From Methanomicrobiaceae archaeon (GTDB lineage Archaea > Halobacteriota > Methanomicrobia > Methanomicrobiales > Methanomicrobiaceae), in the NCBI GenBank assembly GCA_029762625.1, contig JARVGI010000004.1:106561-170560 (forward strand): DNA of 64,000 nt. The letters are read 5' to 3'. The translations under genes and the position numbers were made by a program. Below, piece after piece: positions 26,694-36,104 of this stretch (positions are counted from its first letter, which is position 1; each line of letters opens with the position of its first letter). A model generated the notes under the pieces. It was not told the origin of the DNA and did no database searches. It worked only from the letters and a program-made list of their open reading frames with translations.

Positions 26694-26706
26694 CTGTACA
26701 GTACAG
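26694..26706. promoter_or_regulatory. 13-bp palindrome CTGTAC-A-GTACAG at the start of the dcd-like/nrpR-like operon
   Basis: An exact inverted repeat directly upstream of the ATG at 26692, at the predicted transcript start. The minus-strand TATA element is at 26716-26727. It is well placed to be an autoregulatory operator. Confidence 0.4.
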
Positions 26707-26748
26707 TGCAGGAAAATGCTTAATATCTTATGCTGCGAAATGTGTGGT

Positions 26749-26820
26749 GGATCCATGGGGTAGCGGATATCCTCTTGGGCTTCGGACCCAAGGACGCGGG
26801 TTCGATTCCCGCTGGGTCCG
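26749..26820 (+). tRNA. tRNA-Arg (anticodon TCG)
   Basis: Seven-base acceptor stem GGATCCA (26749-26755) pairs with TGGGTCC (26813-26819) with one T-G wobble. The anticodon stem TTGGG/CCCAA encloses loop CTTCGGA with anticodon TCG at 26782-26784. The T arm is GCGGG-TTCGATT-CCCGC. G26820 is the discriminator; CCA is not encoded. A TATA element (taatatctta, 26721-26730) lies just upstream and overlaps the promoter of the divergent operon. A T/A-rich stretch follows. Confidence 0.93.
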
Positions 26821-26862
26821 TTTAAAAAAATAGTGAGTTGTTGTTTCTCCCGATTTTCCCCA

Positions 26863-29800
26863 TTATTCGATTTTGATATACGATACCCCTGAGGGGTCAT
26901 AGACGTATTCCCAGCTGCCGGTCCTGAAACCCGCATCATCGGTATGGGCGACCACCCGGAAATAGTAGGTGCCGAATGGGTGATCCTTGAGGCTGATGCG
27001 TGCGTTATCGGTGGGTGTTGTATTGACAACGTGTGGACGTGTCTCCACCCGGATCCACCCACTGTTGGCGGGCCGGTACTCGATCTCCTCCTTGATGTCA
27101 CCCCATCCGGTGTAGTTCAGCGCCCAGTCGAATTCGTAGAACTCACCGGTGAATGCCCCCGACAGTTCGTTGAGCTGGAAGGTTGCGACATAGACCGGAT
27201 CCGGTGCGAGCCCGGGGATGATGGTAATCCCGGTATCTGGCAGTGACATATATGGATCCTCGGAATTTTCAAAATAAATCCCGGAATCGGGGTAGGGTTT
27301 GAATACGCTGAAATTGATGGTGTCGTTCGCCGAGGCGTTGACCAGCATCCTGAAGGTGACCTCCCAGGTCTGCTTGACGGAGATATTGCCCACATCGAAG
27401 TGGAATCCTCCCGCAGGATCGTTCTCGTCCGGGGGCGTGATGCCATGCCAGTCGTCGGACTTGTCGATGGTCAGGGGGGTGCCGTCGAGGTATGTATCGG
27501 CTTCATAGGGGCTGCTGCTCCAGTCAAAGAACCGGATGTACGTCGATTCGCCGTCGGCATAGACGTAGTCGAGCAGACTTGTTGCCGACCAGTTCAGCTC
27601 GTCCATCGGGTCATTAAACCCAACGAGCTGGAGGTCGGCGGTCGTGCCGACCGCTGCCTCGTTGATCAGCTGGTCGGCGATCCATTTGTAGATCTCTTCG
27701 AGCTTGGCAGCGTCGCCGTCGGTGTAGTTGAACGCACCGCCGGTCTCAGTGGCGAGGGTATTGAGCGTCGTCCAATCAGCATTGTTCACCTTGCTCGCGG
27801 CATAGACAACATAGATTTTCACGTTCTCATCTTTCGCGTAGTTCGCCATGTTCTGCAAGGACTGGACAGATTTGTCCGGGTTCCAGGGATAGCCGGGATG
27901 GTCGGTCGGCCCGGCGAAGGGGTAGTACCGGTTCGTACCACCGTTCATGTCGTCGTACGCGTAGTCGTAACTTCCCTCGGCGAGAACGTCGCCGTACCAG
28001 GTGATATCGGAGTCCACCAGCAGGATGACCGCTTTGATGGTATTCGAGGTCCCCCGCAGTGCGGAGATTGCATCGTACACGGCCAATCGCAGGGGCATCA
28101 CGCACACGTTTTTCTCCTTTGATTTATCCTGGTAGGGGATCGTCAGGTAGATGGCCGTCTCGATATCAGTGATGCTTGAGGTAAAGGACTGCTCCCAGTA
28201 GCTGTGGGTCGTGTAATCGGTCAGGCCTTCCCCAAGATAGTAACTTCCCACATAGGTGGCATCATCACTCTCGCTGTTGTCATCACCGGCAAGTTTTTTC
28301 CACTGCTTATCCATTCCAAGAATGCGGGCGTTACCAAACGATTTTCCACCGAATGTGAGCAGCCCGATATTGTCCACGCCCCCGTCAGGGCTGGTGCCCT
28401 TCAGTACATTCACGAATGCCTGTTCCGCCTCCATGGCATACCTCAACCGGTCGGTCGGATCCTCCTGCAGCATTGTGTAGGCCCGGGAAGTGGCGAGCAC
28501 GACATCGATGGGATCTCGCTTGATCAATTCGAATCCGTCACCGATCAGCCTGAGCGTGACATCAAAGGTCTCTCCCGGGCCGACGGTGGGGTTGGAAACC
28601 TCCGCCTCGACACGGAGATAGGGGTAGTTACGCCATTCGATGCTCGATGTCTCTTTGGAATAGGATTTCCAGTCCGCCGTAACCGTACAGCTGCCCCGGG
28701 CGAAAGCCAAATATCCGTCCTCGCCTTCGACGGGGAATTCTCCCGGCTTAAAATACACCAGTGCAATCCCGTTTTCGTCGGTCTCCACGCCGGTGATCAC
28801 ATCGGCCCAGGCTCCATCATCCGGATCAGTCAATTTCGTGGCGGCGATCTTCGGAGGACTGAGCAGCGTGGTGCTATTCGTGATGGTCGCTGTATTGATC
28901 CTGAACGAGACTGTCTGGTTGGGCACCCCCCTCCCAAGGTCATCGGTCACCAGCACCCGGATCTGCCCGGGAGTGAATGGCGTGACTTCTGCGCTGGGCA
29001 TACTGGATGGGTTGACACTCACATCAAACGAGGTGCCATCCGAGCTGGTGAAGATGAGGTTGAGAATTGATTCCACCGAGGTGTTCAGCACGGAGGTCGT
29101 AGTCAGCTTGACCGTCCCGATGGAGGTTTTCGGGCCGTAGCGAATGGTCGTCTCCCCGTATCCGTTGGTGATGATCTCGCGCTTCTCCCCGAGACTCGTG
29201 CTGAAATCCACGGTGGTGTTCGGGGAGGGGTTGCCGAACCGGTCGTAAAACGTGTAGATGATGGTGAAGAAACTTTTCCCATCGCCAGGAAGACGCGGGG
29301 GGGACGGATCGATGGCGGTTTCGACCGAATAGGGGGTCTCCTCCCCCACGCCGTCGATGGTGATCCACATCCTGGGAATCGCGGTGACACAGATCAGGTT
29401 AATGACGTTCTCTCCCGCCAGAGAAGCTGCTTTGAAATCCACAGCGAGGTATCCGTCAGAATCCACCTGTTTTTGGATATCGTCTGTTAAAGAGCCGTCC
29501 TCGTCCCAGAACCCCGCATCTGTACCTGAGGAACACTGGAACCTGACCCATTCAGCGTCTACGCCAACCGATTCCTCTTTGCGGCTGTCGATGACATTGC
29601 CATACTTATCGACCATCTGGATCTCGATCGTCGTGTTCGTATTGACGGTGAGCTCGGTATCGTAGTCCAGGTACGCAAAGGCATAGGGCGTTGCATGATC
29701 AACCTTCTGGACGAAATCCTTGCTTATCTCATGCTGAGACTCACTTTCCCCTTCCAGAATGGTGTATTTCACGGTCACCTGGATGGTCGCATCACCGCTC

Positions 29801-30105
29801 TTTTTGGTGTGAAATGTCGCCTGATACGGACTTACTGTATCACTTGCAGGAGACAACGCCCCGACACTGAGAAATTCGGGCGGGCAGCTGAACAATACTT
29901 CCTTGATCGTAACAGTGCCGTTCGTGACAGAATCGTTGTTTATCTTCACAGTAATGGTCGCAGTTTCATCAGTGCCTGTCCCGGGCCCGGCGGTGATCCA
30001 TGCATGGCTGGAGGTAATATTGATCTCCTCAGATTTCAGCGCCGCGGAACCGGGAACGAGCAGACCCAATACCAAAAGTATCAGGATACCATGTACAATT
30101 TTCAT
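26863..30105 (-). CDS. large secreted surface protein with Ig-like repeats and degenerate vWA domain
   Basis: A 1080-residue secreted protein. Residues 1-22 are a signal peptide. Residues about 25-520 form several beta-rich domains of the Big/invasin type (DGKSFFTIIYTFYDRFGNPS and GVPNQTVSFRINTATITN). A vWA-like domain spans about 535-815. Its first metal-site motif, normally DxSxS, reads DVVLATSRAY, so the MIDAS is probably impaired. A C-terminal beta domain ends in VSYIKIE with no membrane helix or PGF-CTERM signal. Many N-x-S/T sites suggest glycosylation. It is likely released or bound to the S-layer; a role in adhesion is inference. Confidence 0.8.
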   Translation of the reverse strand: MKIVHGILILLVLGLLVPGSAALKSEEINITSSHAWITAGPGTGTDETATITVKINNDSVTNGTVTIKEVLFSCPPEFLSVGALSPASDTVSPYQATFHTKKSGDATIQVTVKYTILEGESESQHEISKDFVQKVDHATPYAFAYLDYDTELTVNTNTTIEIQMVDKYGNVIDSRKEESVGVDAEWVRFQCSSGTDAGFWDEDGSLTDDIQKQVDSDGYLAVDFKAASLAGENVINLICVTAIPRMWITIDGVGEETPYSVETAIDPSPPRLPGDGKSFFTIIYTFYDRFGNPSPNTTVDFSTSLGEKREIITNGYGETTIRYGPKTSIGTVKLTTTSVLNTSVESILNLIFTSSDGTSFDVSVNPSSMPSAEVTPFTPGQIRVLVTDDLGRGVPNQTVSFRINTATITNSTTLLSPPKIAATKLTDPDDGAWADVITGVETDENGIALVYFKPGEFPVEGEDGYLAFARGSCTVTADWKSYSKETSSIEWRNYPYLRVEAEVSNPTVGPGETFDVTLRLIGDGFELIKRDPIDVVLATSRAYTMLQEDPTDRLRYAMEAEQAFVNVLKGTSPDGGVDNIGLLTFGGKSFGNARILGMDKQWKKLAGDDNSESDDATYVGSYYLGEGLTDYTTHSYWEQSFTSSITDIETAIYLTIPYQDKSKEKNVCVMPLRLAVYDAISALRGTSNTIKAVILLVDSDITWYGDVLAEGSYDYAYDDMNGGTNRYYPFAGPTDHPGYPWNPDKSVQSLQNMANYAKDENVKIYVVYAASKVNNADWTTLNTLATETGGAFNYTDGDAAKLEEIYKWIADQLINEAAVGTTADLQLVGFNDPMDELNWSATSLLDYVYADGESTYIRFFDWSSSPYEADTYLDGTPLTIDKSDDWHGITPPDENDPAGGFHFDVGNISVKQTWEVTFRMLVNASANDTINFSVFKPYPDSGIYFENSEDPYMSLPDTGITIIPGLAPDPVYVATFQLNELSGAFTGEFYEFDWALNYTGWGDIKEEIEYRPANSGWIRVETRPHVVNTTPTDNARISLKDHPFGTYYFRVVAHTDDAGFRTGSWEYVYDPSGVSYIKIE

Positions 30106-30124
30106 ATAAGCATTCCCCCGGATG

Positions 30125-30142
30125 ATTATCGCATGTGATAAT
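30125..30142. promoter_or_regulatory. inverted repeat ATTATC-N6-GATAAT before the surface protein gene
   Basis: An exact 6-bp inverted repeat with a six-base centre, 20 bases upstream of ATG 30105. A minus-strand TATA element (ATTTAAATACTA, 30164-30175) is just upstream, so the repeat lies near the transcript start and could be an operator. The rest of 30176-30393 shows no gene. Confidence 0.4.
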
Positions 30143-30393
30143 TAATCAGGTGGTAGAATGCGATAGTATTTAAATAATGTGAGCCGGCAGGGCGGATGGA
30201 AATAATTTCTCAAAGAACCAATGCATTTCGAAAAAATATTTCGGTAAAATAAATGTCCCCGCTCTCCCGGGCCCTGCACACCGCAATGGCCGGAAGCAGC
30301 CGCAGGGCCTTTTCAGCGCGGATGGCAGGTGAAATGATGCGGAAGGGGCCCGGGGGATCATCCCGCCACCGTGAAACAATCTGTCTTTTTCCC

Positions 30394-31917
30394 TCACGCC
30401 CAGTGCTCGGAGGGGATGCGGTCGAGGAGCATCCCTTCGACGACCACCGGCATGAGCCGCCGGCCTTCTTCGAGTGCCTGCTGGAGCCGCCACGCCTTCT
30501 CCGCGTAGATGGAAAAGATCGTCTCCCCCTTCTCCACCCGCGTGCCCTTCTTTTTGTGCAGGTAGATCCCCGCTCCCCGGTCGTGGGGCGCACCGGCGGT
30601 CCGGGCCAGCGAGATGAGCGATCGGTTGTTGAGGCCGACGATGTAGCCGGAATCCGGGGCGTGGACGTCGAAGGAGTGGTCGCCCGGCACCAGGTCCTCC
30701 GCCTTCACCTCCGGATCCCCTCCCTGGATGGCAATGATCTCCTTCATTTTGGCGAGCGCTTTGCCGTTTGCCAGCAGGTCCGCCGCGACCTGCTGCCCGG
30801 TGCCGCGGGCGGCTTTGCCCGCCATCTCGAGGGCTATTCCGGCAAGCGACGTGCTCTTCTGGATCAGCGAGTTGGGCACATCCGCCCCTTCCAGCACGGA
30901 GAGCGCCTCCTTGATCTCCAGCACCGGGCCGATGGTGCGGCCGACCGGGGACTCCCCGTAGGTCAGGGCGCACTCTACGCGCATGCCCAGGCGTTCGCCG
31001 AGTTCAATGAAATCCCGGGCGAGTTTCCGGCCGTCCTGGACGTCGTGCACCTTGGTGTTCTCCCCGACGGGGATGTCGATGACCACGAGGTCGGCGCCGA
31101 TGGCGAATTTCTTGGCCATGACGCTGGCGAGCATCTGGCCCCGCGCATCGATCTTGAAGGGGTACTCCACGAGAATGATCCGGTCGTCGGCGGGAGCGAT
31201 GTTCGTGGCGCCGCCCCAGACGATGACCCCCCCCGCCTTCTCCGTCATCTGCTGCACCTCGGAGGCGGCGAACTCCACGGGGGCGAGCACCTCCATGAGG
31301 TCGGCGGTGCCCCCGGCGCCGGTGATGGCGCGGGAGCTGGTCTTGGGGATTTTCAGGCCGGATGCCGCGATGATGGGCACGATCAGCAGCGAGATCTTGT
31401 TGCCGGGCACCCCGCCGATGGAATGCTTGTCCACGATGGGGTGGCCGGAAAACTGCAGGCGGTCGCCGGTGTCCACCATCGCCCGGGTGAGGTGCTCGAT
31501 CTCCTCCATGTCCAGTTCGTGGATATACGATGCCGTGACGAACGCGGTGAGCTCGTTCGCGGAGATGGTATCGTTGACCACGTCCTGCATGATCTCGAGC
31601 ATCTCGTCCTTGCCGAGTTTCTGCCCGTCCATCTTCTTCCGGATATGCCCGATCGATTTGGGGGGCAGGGCGGGCCGCACCTCGACCGCTGCACCCTCGA
31701 GCACGCACAGGCGCTCATTGGTGAGCCGGAAAATGCCGATCGTGCCCCGGTCGATCAGGGTGGAGGTGGTCTCCACGAATGCGGGGGCCGCCACCCCGTT
31801 GACCTCGTTGATCACCTGCACCCGGTCGCCGTCGAGCACGCCGAGAGTGCGTGCGTCCTCGCGGTGGAGGAGCACCCCGCGGCTCGAGATATCGCGTATT
31901 TTGGCCTTGAATTTCAT
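30394..31917 (-). CDS. deoA: AMP phosphorylase
   Basis: Phosphorolysis of AMP (also CMP, UMP) to the free base and ribose 1,5-bisphosphate. With ribose-1,5-bisphosphate isomerase and form III Rubisco it builds the archaeal nucleotide salvage route. The 507-residue protein starts [20 protein letters not shown], with the extra archaeal N-terminal domain of about 80 residues. The thymidine-phosphorylase core has [16 protein letters not shown] and [18 protein letters not shown]. Length matches known AMP phosphorylases (about 500). ATG 31917 follows GGAG by 12 bases. No Rubisco or isomerase gene is nearby in this window. A long reading frame on the other strand is a shadow. Confidence 0.93.
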   Translation of the reverse strand: MKFKAKIRDISSRGVLLHREDARTLGVLDGDRVQVINEVNGVAAPAFVETTSTLIDRGTIGIFRLTNERLCVLEGAAVEVRPALPPKSIGHIRKKMDGQKLGKDEMLEIMQDVVNDTISANELTAFVTASYIHELDMEEIEHLTRAMVDTGDRLQFSGHPIVDKHSIGGVPGNKISLLIVPIIAASGLKIPKTSSRAITGAGGTADLMEVLAPVEFAASEVQQMTEKAGGVIVWGGATNIAPADDRIILVEYPFKIDARGQMLASVMAKKFAIGADLVVIDIPVGENTKVHDVQDGRKLARDFIELGERLGMRVECALTYGESPVGRTIGPVLEIKEALSVLEGADVPNSLIQKSTSLAGIALEMAGKAARGTGQQVAADLLANGKALAKMKEIIAIQGGDPEVKAEDLVPGDHSFDVHAPDSGYIVGLNNRSLISLARTAGAPHDRGAGIYLHKKKGTRVEKGETIFSIYAEKAWRLQQALEEGRRLMPVVVEGMLLDRIPSEHWA

Positions 31918-32125
31918 GAAATGAGAACACTCCAGGTCATCACCTGAATGTCGCAGTGCAGGTAGATAAGGGGATCGAATGATAATTCGGCCGGAATTTC
32001 GCGGGTGGACAGCCCGGTGGTATGCAGGCCTGAGGGGATTTGCGGCGGGCCATTTTCGCAACGACGCACAGAAGAGCACGGGGTGAATTGAGAGAATCGA
32101 GCGGAGAAAAAAAGATGGGGTTGGT

Positions 32126-34525
32126 TTAGTGCTTCCTGAGGACCAGGACCGCAACCGCACCAAGGCCGGCGAGCGCAATCAGTGCGCCAAAGCCGGGTGT
32201 CGGGGTGGGCTCAGCGGTGGTCGGTGCCTCGGTCGGAGCTTCGGTCGGAGCTTCGGTCGGAGCTTCGGTCGGAGCCTCGGTCGGTGCCTCGGTCGGAGGA
32301 GCACCGGCAAGCACATTGAAGGTTGCAGTGGCGGTGACGTCGGCTTCGATCGACTCTATCCTGACGATGTACTCGTCAGGCCGGAAGGTCGCCGCGTCGA
32401 CATCGAACGCCCACTCGTTGGCGGTGTCTCCCCTGGTAACCTCGATGGTACCGGAAGCGCCGCTGAATTCACCGCTCTGGGTCTTTTCAGTGGGCTGGAA
32501 TGAGGAGGACACGACCTCAACGAGGAGATCATTGTCTTCTGCAAGGTTGGTCGTACCGGTGATGGTGAAGGTGTCACCGACGTACTTGTCGCCGATCGAG
32601 TCGATCTGGATCCATGCCTCTTCGATGAGGAAGGACAGCTTCAGGTACGTGTCATCGATGTTCGGGCTGTTTATCGCTTCAACGAGCGCATTCGCAGCAT
32701 CGGAGCCCTGGAGGGAGCCAGTGCCGCGGAGGTTGAATAGCTTCGTCTCGCTGATACGGTTCCAGACATATGAACCGTCTTCATTGATCGTGTCAACAAA
32801 TTCCGATTCATTCTCGGAGGGGAAGACATCCGCCCGCTTGTTTTGCATCGGGTGCTGGACGACGACGAAGTACTGCCCGCTCGCAAGGTCTTTGGTCTCG
32901 GAGAATTCGTACTCGAACGATCCGTCATCTTCAGGAGCCTCTTGTTCGAAAACTGCCTTGTTCTTGCCGAGGATCCAGATGTAGACATAGTCAGGGTCAC
33001 CCTCTGCAGTACCGGTGATCGTAAGGTCGTCACCCTTTGCTACCACAGATGAAGAGATGGCTGCCGATACGAACGGTTTCTTGACCACGAGGGAGACGGT
33101 AGCGTACTTCTTCCCGCTCAGCTCGCCCCGGTCGAATGCGCCGGACACGGCGTAGACGGTGTAGGTACCTGCATCAAGGTTGACTTCCCCGGTAAGCCAC
33201 TTCTCTTCCCAGGTGTCATCGTCCTCAACATCCACCGGGTCCCAGACAGCATCATCCGCTTTCACCGCGGTCTGGGGGGCGTCGAGAAGGCCGCCATTGT
33301 TCGGCAGGTTCGGGCCGGTGATGAACAGGAACACCTCGCCAGAGTCGGTGTTGGTGCCGGAGAAGGTCACCTCTTCGCCGAGGAAGTAGGACTGGTCGCC
33401 GGATGCGGTGACCGTGATGTCACCCTTCTCGACCTTCACCTTCACGGTGTCGGTCTTTGAGCTATCAGCGTTGGCCACCTTGATGGTGTAGGTCTGGTCA
33501 AGCGTGTCGCCGTCGGTCACGAATCCCACCGTGCGGGTGCCGCTTGCAGTGGTCCTCACGGATGCGAAGATGTTAGATGCATCGGAGAAGTTTCCTTGAA
33601 CGAGGTCAGCTGCAGCGCCGATTTTGACGCCGCTGGTCTCCTGACCCGCCTTGAACTGCGGGTAGTCGGTGGTGTCGGCTGCCGCACCCACGATATAGAG
33701 CGCGTAGGTCGTGCTGCTCTCACCGCTGATGGTCACGGTGAAGGGGTTGTTGCGGACAACGGTATCCTGGTTCGCCTCAACGGAGAGCGCCGCGGTGGTG
33801 ATGGTCCAGGTAATCGTGTTGGACTCGTAGGCCTTGTTGTAGAAGTCGCTGGAGCTCGGCCACTTCCAGGTTGCCGTGTACACACCCGAGGTCATGCCAT
33901 CGAAGTCGAACGCATCGGTGTCGAACGCGGTTTCGGTCAGGTTGACAGGATTGAAATCCCCGTCCTCCCCGACCCTGCTGACCTTGACGCCGTCAGGGGT
34001 GGTGATCTCGATGTAGCCCGCCTGCGCAGCGGATTTAACAACAGCGCCAGCAGTGAATGCAGGGGCAATGGTGTTCTGGACGTTGAACTCGACAGGAGTG
34101 GTCCTGGTGAACGGCTTGTCCTTCAGCGAGGTGCTCGTGCCCTCCAGCTGGATGTCAAGGAGAACCTTGGGCATCCGGACGATGACGGAATCTGCCTCGT
34201 CAGGATCGTTGTCCCCGGCTTCCATCACGTACCAGACTTTGTTGTAGTAATCGCCCACATCGATCGCCCTGAGGTCGAACGCACCAACAGGCGAAATCGT
34301 GATGATCTCGAGAGGGCTTGCATCGAGCTGGTCGTAGTATTTCAGCGTGGGGTTGTCTAGTTCGAAACCGCTGAAATTCAGATCTTCTTCTCCAACGAAG
34401 ATGATGTCACCTGCGTCGATTGCTGATCCATCGTCCGTCCGTACGGCAGTTGCCGGGGTCACGGCAAGCGCGAACGCAACGAGCACCACGGCGGTGATCA
34501 TCATTGCTTTTGTAATACTCTTCAT
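32126..34525 (-). CDS. S-layer glycoprotein, Methanomicrobiales type, PGF-CTERM anchored
   Basis: Main surface-layer protein candidate, 799 residues. Signal peptide 1-27 ends near TPATA. The N-terminal part after it matches the S-layer family of Methanoculleus ([20 protein letters not shown]). Several beta-sandwich domains follow, then a proline/threonine linker with six tandem TEAP units. The C-terminus is TPGFG, a hydrophobic helix and RKH: the PGF-CTERM signal at 777-779. The composition is acidic with N-glycosylation sites. The SD AGGAGG is five bases before ATG 34525, and the mRNA has a leader of about 130 nt. Confidence 0.93.
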   Translation of the reverse strand: MKSITKAMMITAVVLVAFALAVTPATAVRTDDGSAIDAGDIIFVGEEDLNFSGFELDNPTLKYYDQLDASPLEIITISPVGAFDLRAIDVGDYYNKVWYVMEAGDNDPDEADSVIVRMPKVLLDIQLEGTSTSLKDKPFTRTTPVEFNVQNTIAPAFTAGAVVKSAAQAGYIEITTPDGVKVSRVGEDGDFNPVNLTETAFDTDAFDFDGMTSGVYTATWKWPSSSDFYNKAYESNTITWTITTAALSVEANQDTVVRNNPFTVTISGESSTTYALYIVGAAADTTDYPQFKAGQETSGVKIGAAADLVQGNFSDASNIFASVRTTASGTRTVGFVTDGDTLDQTYTIKVANADSSKTDTVKVKVEKGDITVTASGDQSYFLGEEVTFSGTNTDSGEVFLFITGPNLPNNGGLLDAPQTAVKADDAVWDPVDVEDDDTWEEKWLTGEVNLDAGTYTVYAVSGAFDRGELSGKKYATVSLVVKKPFVSAAISSSVVAKGDDLTITGTAEGDPDYVYIWILGKNKAVFEQEAPEDDGSFEYEFSETKDLASGQYFVVVQHPMQNKRADVFPSENESEFVDTINEDGSYVWNRISETKLFNLRGTGSLQGSDAANALVEAINSPNIDDTYLKLSFLIEEAWIQIDSIGDKYVGDTFTITGTTNLAEDNDLLVEVVSSSFQPTEKTQSGEFSGASGTIEVTRGDTANEWAFDVDAATFRPDEYIVRIESIEADVTATATFNVLAGAPPTEAPTEAPTEAPTEAPTEAPTEAPTTAEPTPTPGFGALIALAGLGAVAVLVLRKH
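32221..32292. repeat. six tandem 12-bp units encoding TEAP repeats of the S-layer protein
   Basis: Units of the form tcggagcttcgg with variants (gcctc, ggtgc), six in a row. They encode (TEAP)6, the O-glycosylation-type linker before the membrane anchor. Such arrays can vary in copy number by slippage. Confidence 0.85.
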
Positions 34526-34557
34526 ACTAACCTCCTTTCATTGCTAAGGCACAGGTA

Positions 34558-34640
34558 AACCCGTGGTATTCGACATCTGCCGAAAACGGGTTCACCACGC
34601 TCCATACTCCGAATTACGGAATATACTCCACTATTTGTGG
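34558..34640 (-). promoter_or_regulatory. structured 5' leader of the S-layer mRNA
   Basis: Contains AACCCG (34558-34563) complementary to CGGGTT (34587-34592), and CGTGGT (34562-34567) complementary to ACCACG (34594-34599). The two pairings share bases, so they exclude each other. Further small stems are TCCG-AATTA-CGGA (34608-34620) and CCAC-TATTT-GTGG (34628-34640). The leader may stabilise or control this highly expressed mRNA; function is inferred. Confidence 0.4.
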
Positions 34641-34680
34641 AACACTTATTATATCCTTTGTGGTTGAACGGGGGTTGTCA

Positions 34681-34688
34681 TATATAAA
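34681..34688 (-). promoter_or_regulatory. TATA box of the S-layer gene
   Basis: Minus-strand TTTATATA within CCTTTATATATG, the best TATA match in the window. It predicts a start near 34657. A weaker element at 34644-34653 could give a shorter leader. Confidence 0.6.
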
Positions 34689-35100
34689 GGTTCACAGAAA
34701 AACGCCCATTACTGCGAGTTATTCGGTATTTGTCAATCGAATACGTATCGCCGTGGGCCGGCGATCCGATCCCGCTCCTGCAGGCCATTTCACCCGTGAT
34801 CGCTCACCATTCGGCCTCGTTCGGGGGGTGCCGGGCCCCGCGGGGGATCCTGCGAAGACGTTATATTTTCGCTTGTTTTCGCATCCGCCGGGCGTCAGAC
34901 GCTCGTCGTACGCGCGAGAAGGGCGCGTGCAGCGGGCCGATGGCACCCCGCGTTCGCGTGAAACCTGAAGAGAGAATGCGATCGGAACGAACATGAACCC
35001 TCGCACCGGGGCCCTGATCGTGTGGCCGCGATCGGTCCGGCCAGCACCCCGGCCTCCATCACTTTAATTAGTGAAAAGATCCAACGTTAGGAGGCACAAC

Positions 35101-35173
35101 AGCCCGGTAGTGTAGCGGTCAATCATGTGAGACTCTGGATCTCGCGACAGCAGTTCGAATCTGCTCCGGGCTA
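35101..35173 (+). tRNA. tRNA-Gln (anticodon CTG)
   Basis: Acceptor AGCCCGG (35101-35107) pairs perfectly with CCGGGCT (35166-35172). Anticodon stem TGAGA/TCTCG with loop CTCTGGA gives CTG at 35135-35137. T arm AGCAG-TTCGAAT-CTGCT. Discriminator A35173, no encoded CCA. A run of T residues (35176-35181) follows as terminator. Confidence 0.93.
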
Positions 35174-35329
35174 CTTTTTTCTCCCCGGCCATTGTGAGCA
35201 ATATATTCTGCACCCCGAACGCGTGGCGACCGCGAGGAGATACCGCCATGCACCCGGCTGCATCCACCCCTGTTCTTCCGGCATCCGTCCAGTCGCCCCG
35301 CCCGCCCGCAGGACCGGCATGACCCGCAC

Positions 35330-36031
35330 TCATGCGAGAAATGCCGCAATAATGCCGCTCAGGAATATCCCGTCGAACGTCCCGGCGCCGCCGATGCTCG
35401 CCACCGGCGCCCCCAGCTCGCCGATGCGGCGGAGGTTGAGGAGGTCGGCGCCGACGAGCGTGCCCAGCGTGCCGCTGACGTAGGCGATGATCGGCGCCGC
35501 AAAGGGCATCCCCCACGAGAGCACCAGCCCGCAGGCAAGAGCGCACAGGGGCGGGATGAAAAACGGGGTGGCGATCCCGAGGCCCCGGACGGGCCGGGCG
35601 ACGCGGTGGGTGACGAGGGCGACGAGCGCCACCCCGAGCGCCGCGGACAGGGCAATCGATCCCCCGCCGGGCAGCTGCAGCGCCCGAACGATCAGGTAGA
35701 CCGAGAGGAGGGAGGGGATGAGGGCACCCCCCACGTTGACGGCGATGACGGTCGATGGCGAGTACTCGGGGATCCGGTAGACCCACCCGAAGAAGGTAGA
35801 GTTTCTCTCGAACATGACGGTCCGGTTTTCGATCTCCGTGAGGGGGATGTTGATGAAACTGCCGATGATGATGCCCAGCAGGATCAGCATCGCCTGCATC
35901 CACGTAAACCCAAGATTGGTCAGCGCCCCCCCGATGAGGCCGAAGAGGAGGAACGGGAGGAGGAACAGAACCAAAAATACGATGAAGATCAGTGCGACGG
36001 CGGTGAACGGATTGAAAACGAACCGTTTCAT
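35330..36031 (-). CDS. DUF1614 family membrane protein
   Basis: A 233-residue integral membrane protein with six to seven hydrophobic helices, starting MKRFVFNPFTAVALIFIVFL. The motif ALIPSLLSVYLIVRA and the C-terminal DLLNLRRIGELGAPVASIGG plus AGTFDGIFLSGIIAAFLA agree with the DUF1614 family found in archaea and some bacteria. The function is unknown. The gene lies alone between tRNA-Gln and flpA. Confidence 0.8.
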   Translation of the reverse strand: MKRFVFNPFTAVALIFIVFLVLFLLPFLLFGLIGGALTNLGFTWMQAMLILLGIIIGSFINIPLTEIENRTVMFERNSTFFGWVYRIPEYSPSTVIAVNVGGALIPSLLSVYLIVRALQLPGGGSIALSAALGVALVALVTHRVARPVRGLGIATPFFIPPLCALACGLVLSWGMPFAAPIIAYVSGTLGTLVGADLLNLRRIGELGAPVASIGGAGTFDGIFLSGIIAAFLA

Positions 36032-36104
36032 ACAGAGATGTTTCCCCGGTTATTTGATAGTGTTGGGAGCTCTCGACTGCCATGGTGGCAGGGCAAACCC
36101 CCGG

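Larger units (their letters stand above)
34526..35100. other. intergenic region: S-layer leader and promoter, tRNA-Gln promoter
   Basis: 34526-34657 is the probable S-layer mRNA leader, rich in short inverted repeats. 34681-34688 holds the strong S-layer TATA box. 35062-35069 holds a TATA element for tRNA-Gln. In 34700-35050 I see no supported gene; the short frames there have no SD or family resemblance. Confidence 0.5.

Noticed and set aside
30253..31947. 564-codon open frame antisense to AMP phosphorylase
   Set aside because: The minus strand carries full-length AMP phosphorylase with all signatures; the other frame is a shadow.
32221..32292. CRISPR-like or satellite array
   Set aside because: Units are 12 bp without spacers and lie in frame inside the S-layer gene as TEAP codons.
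34700..35050. Short frames between the S-layer promoter and tRNA-Gln
   Set aside because: No SD, no codon bias, no family resemblance; they overlap each other on both strands.
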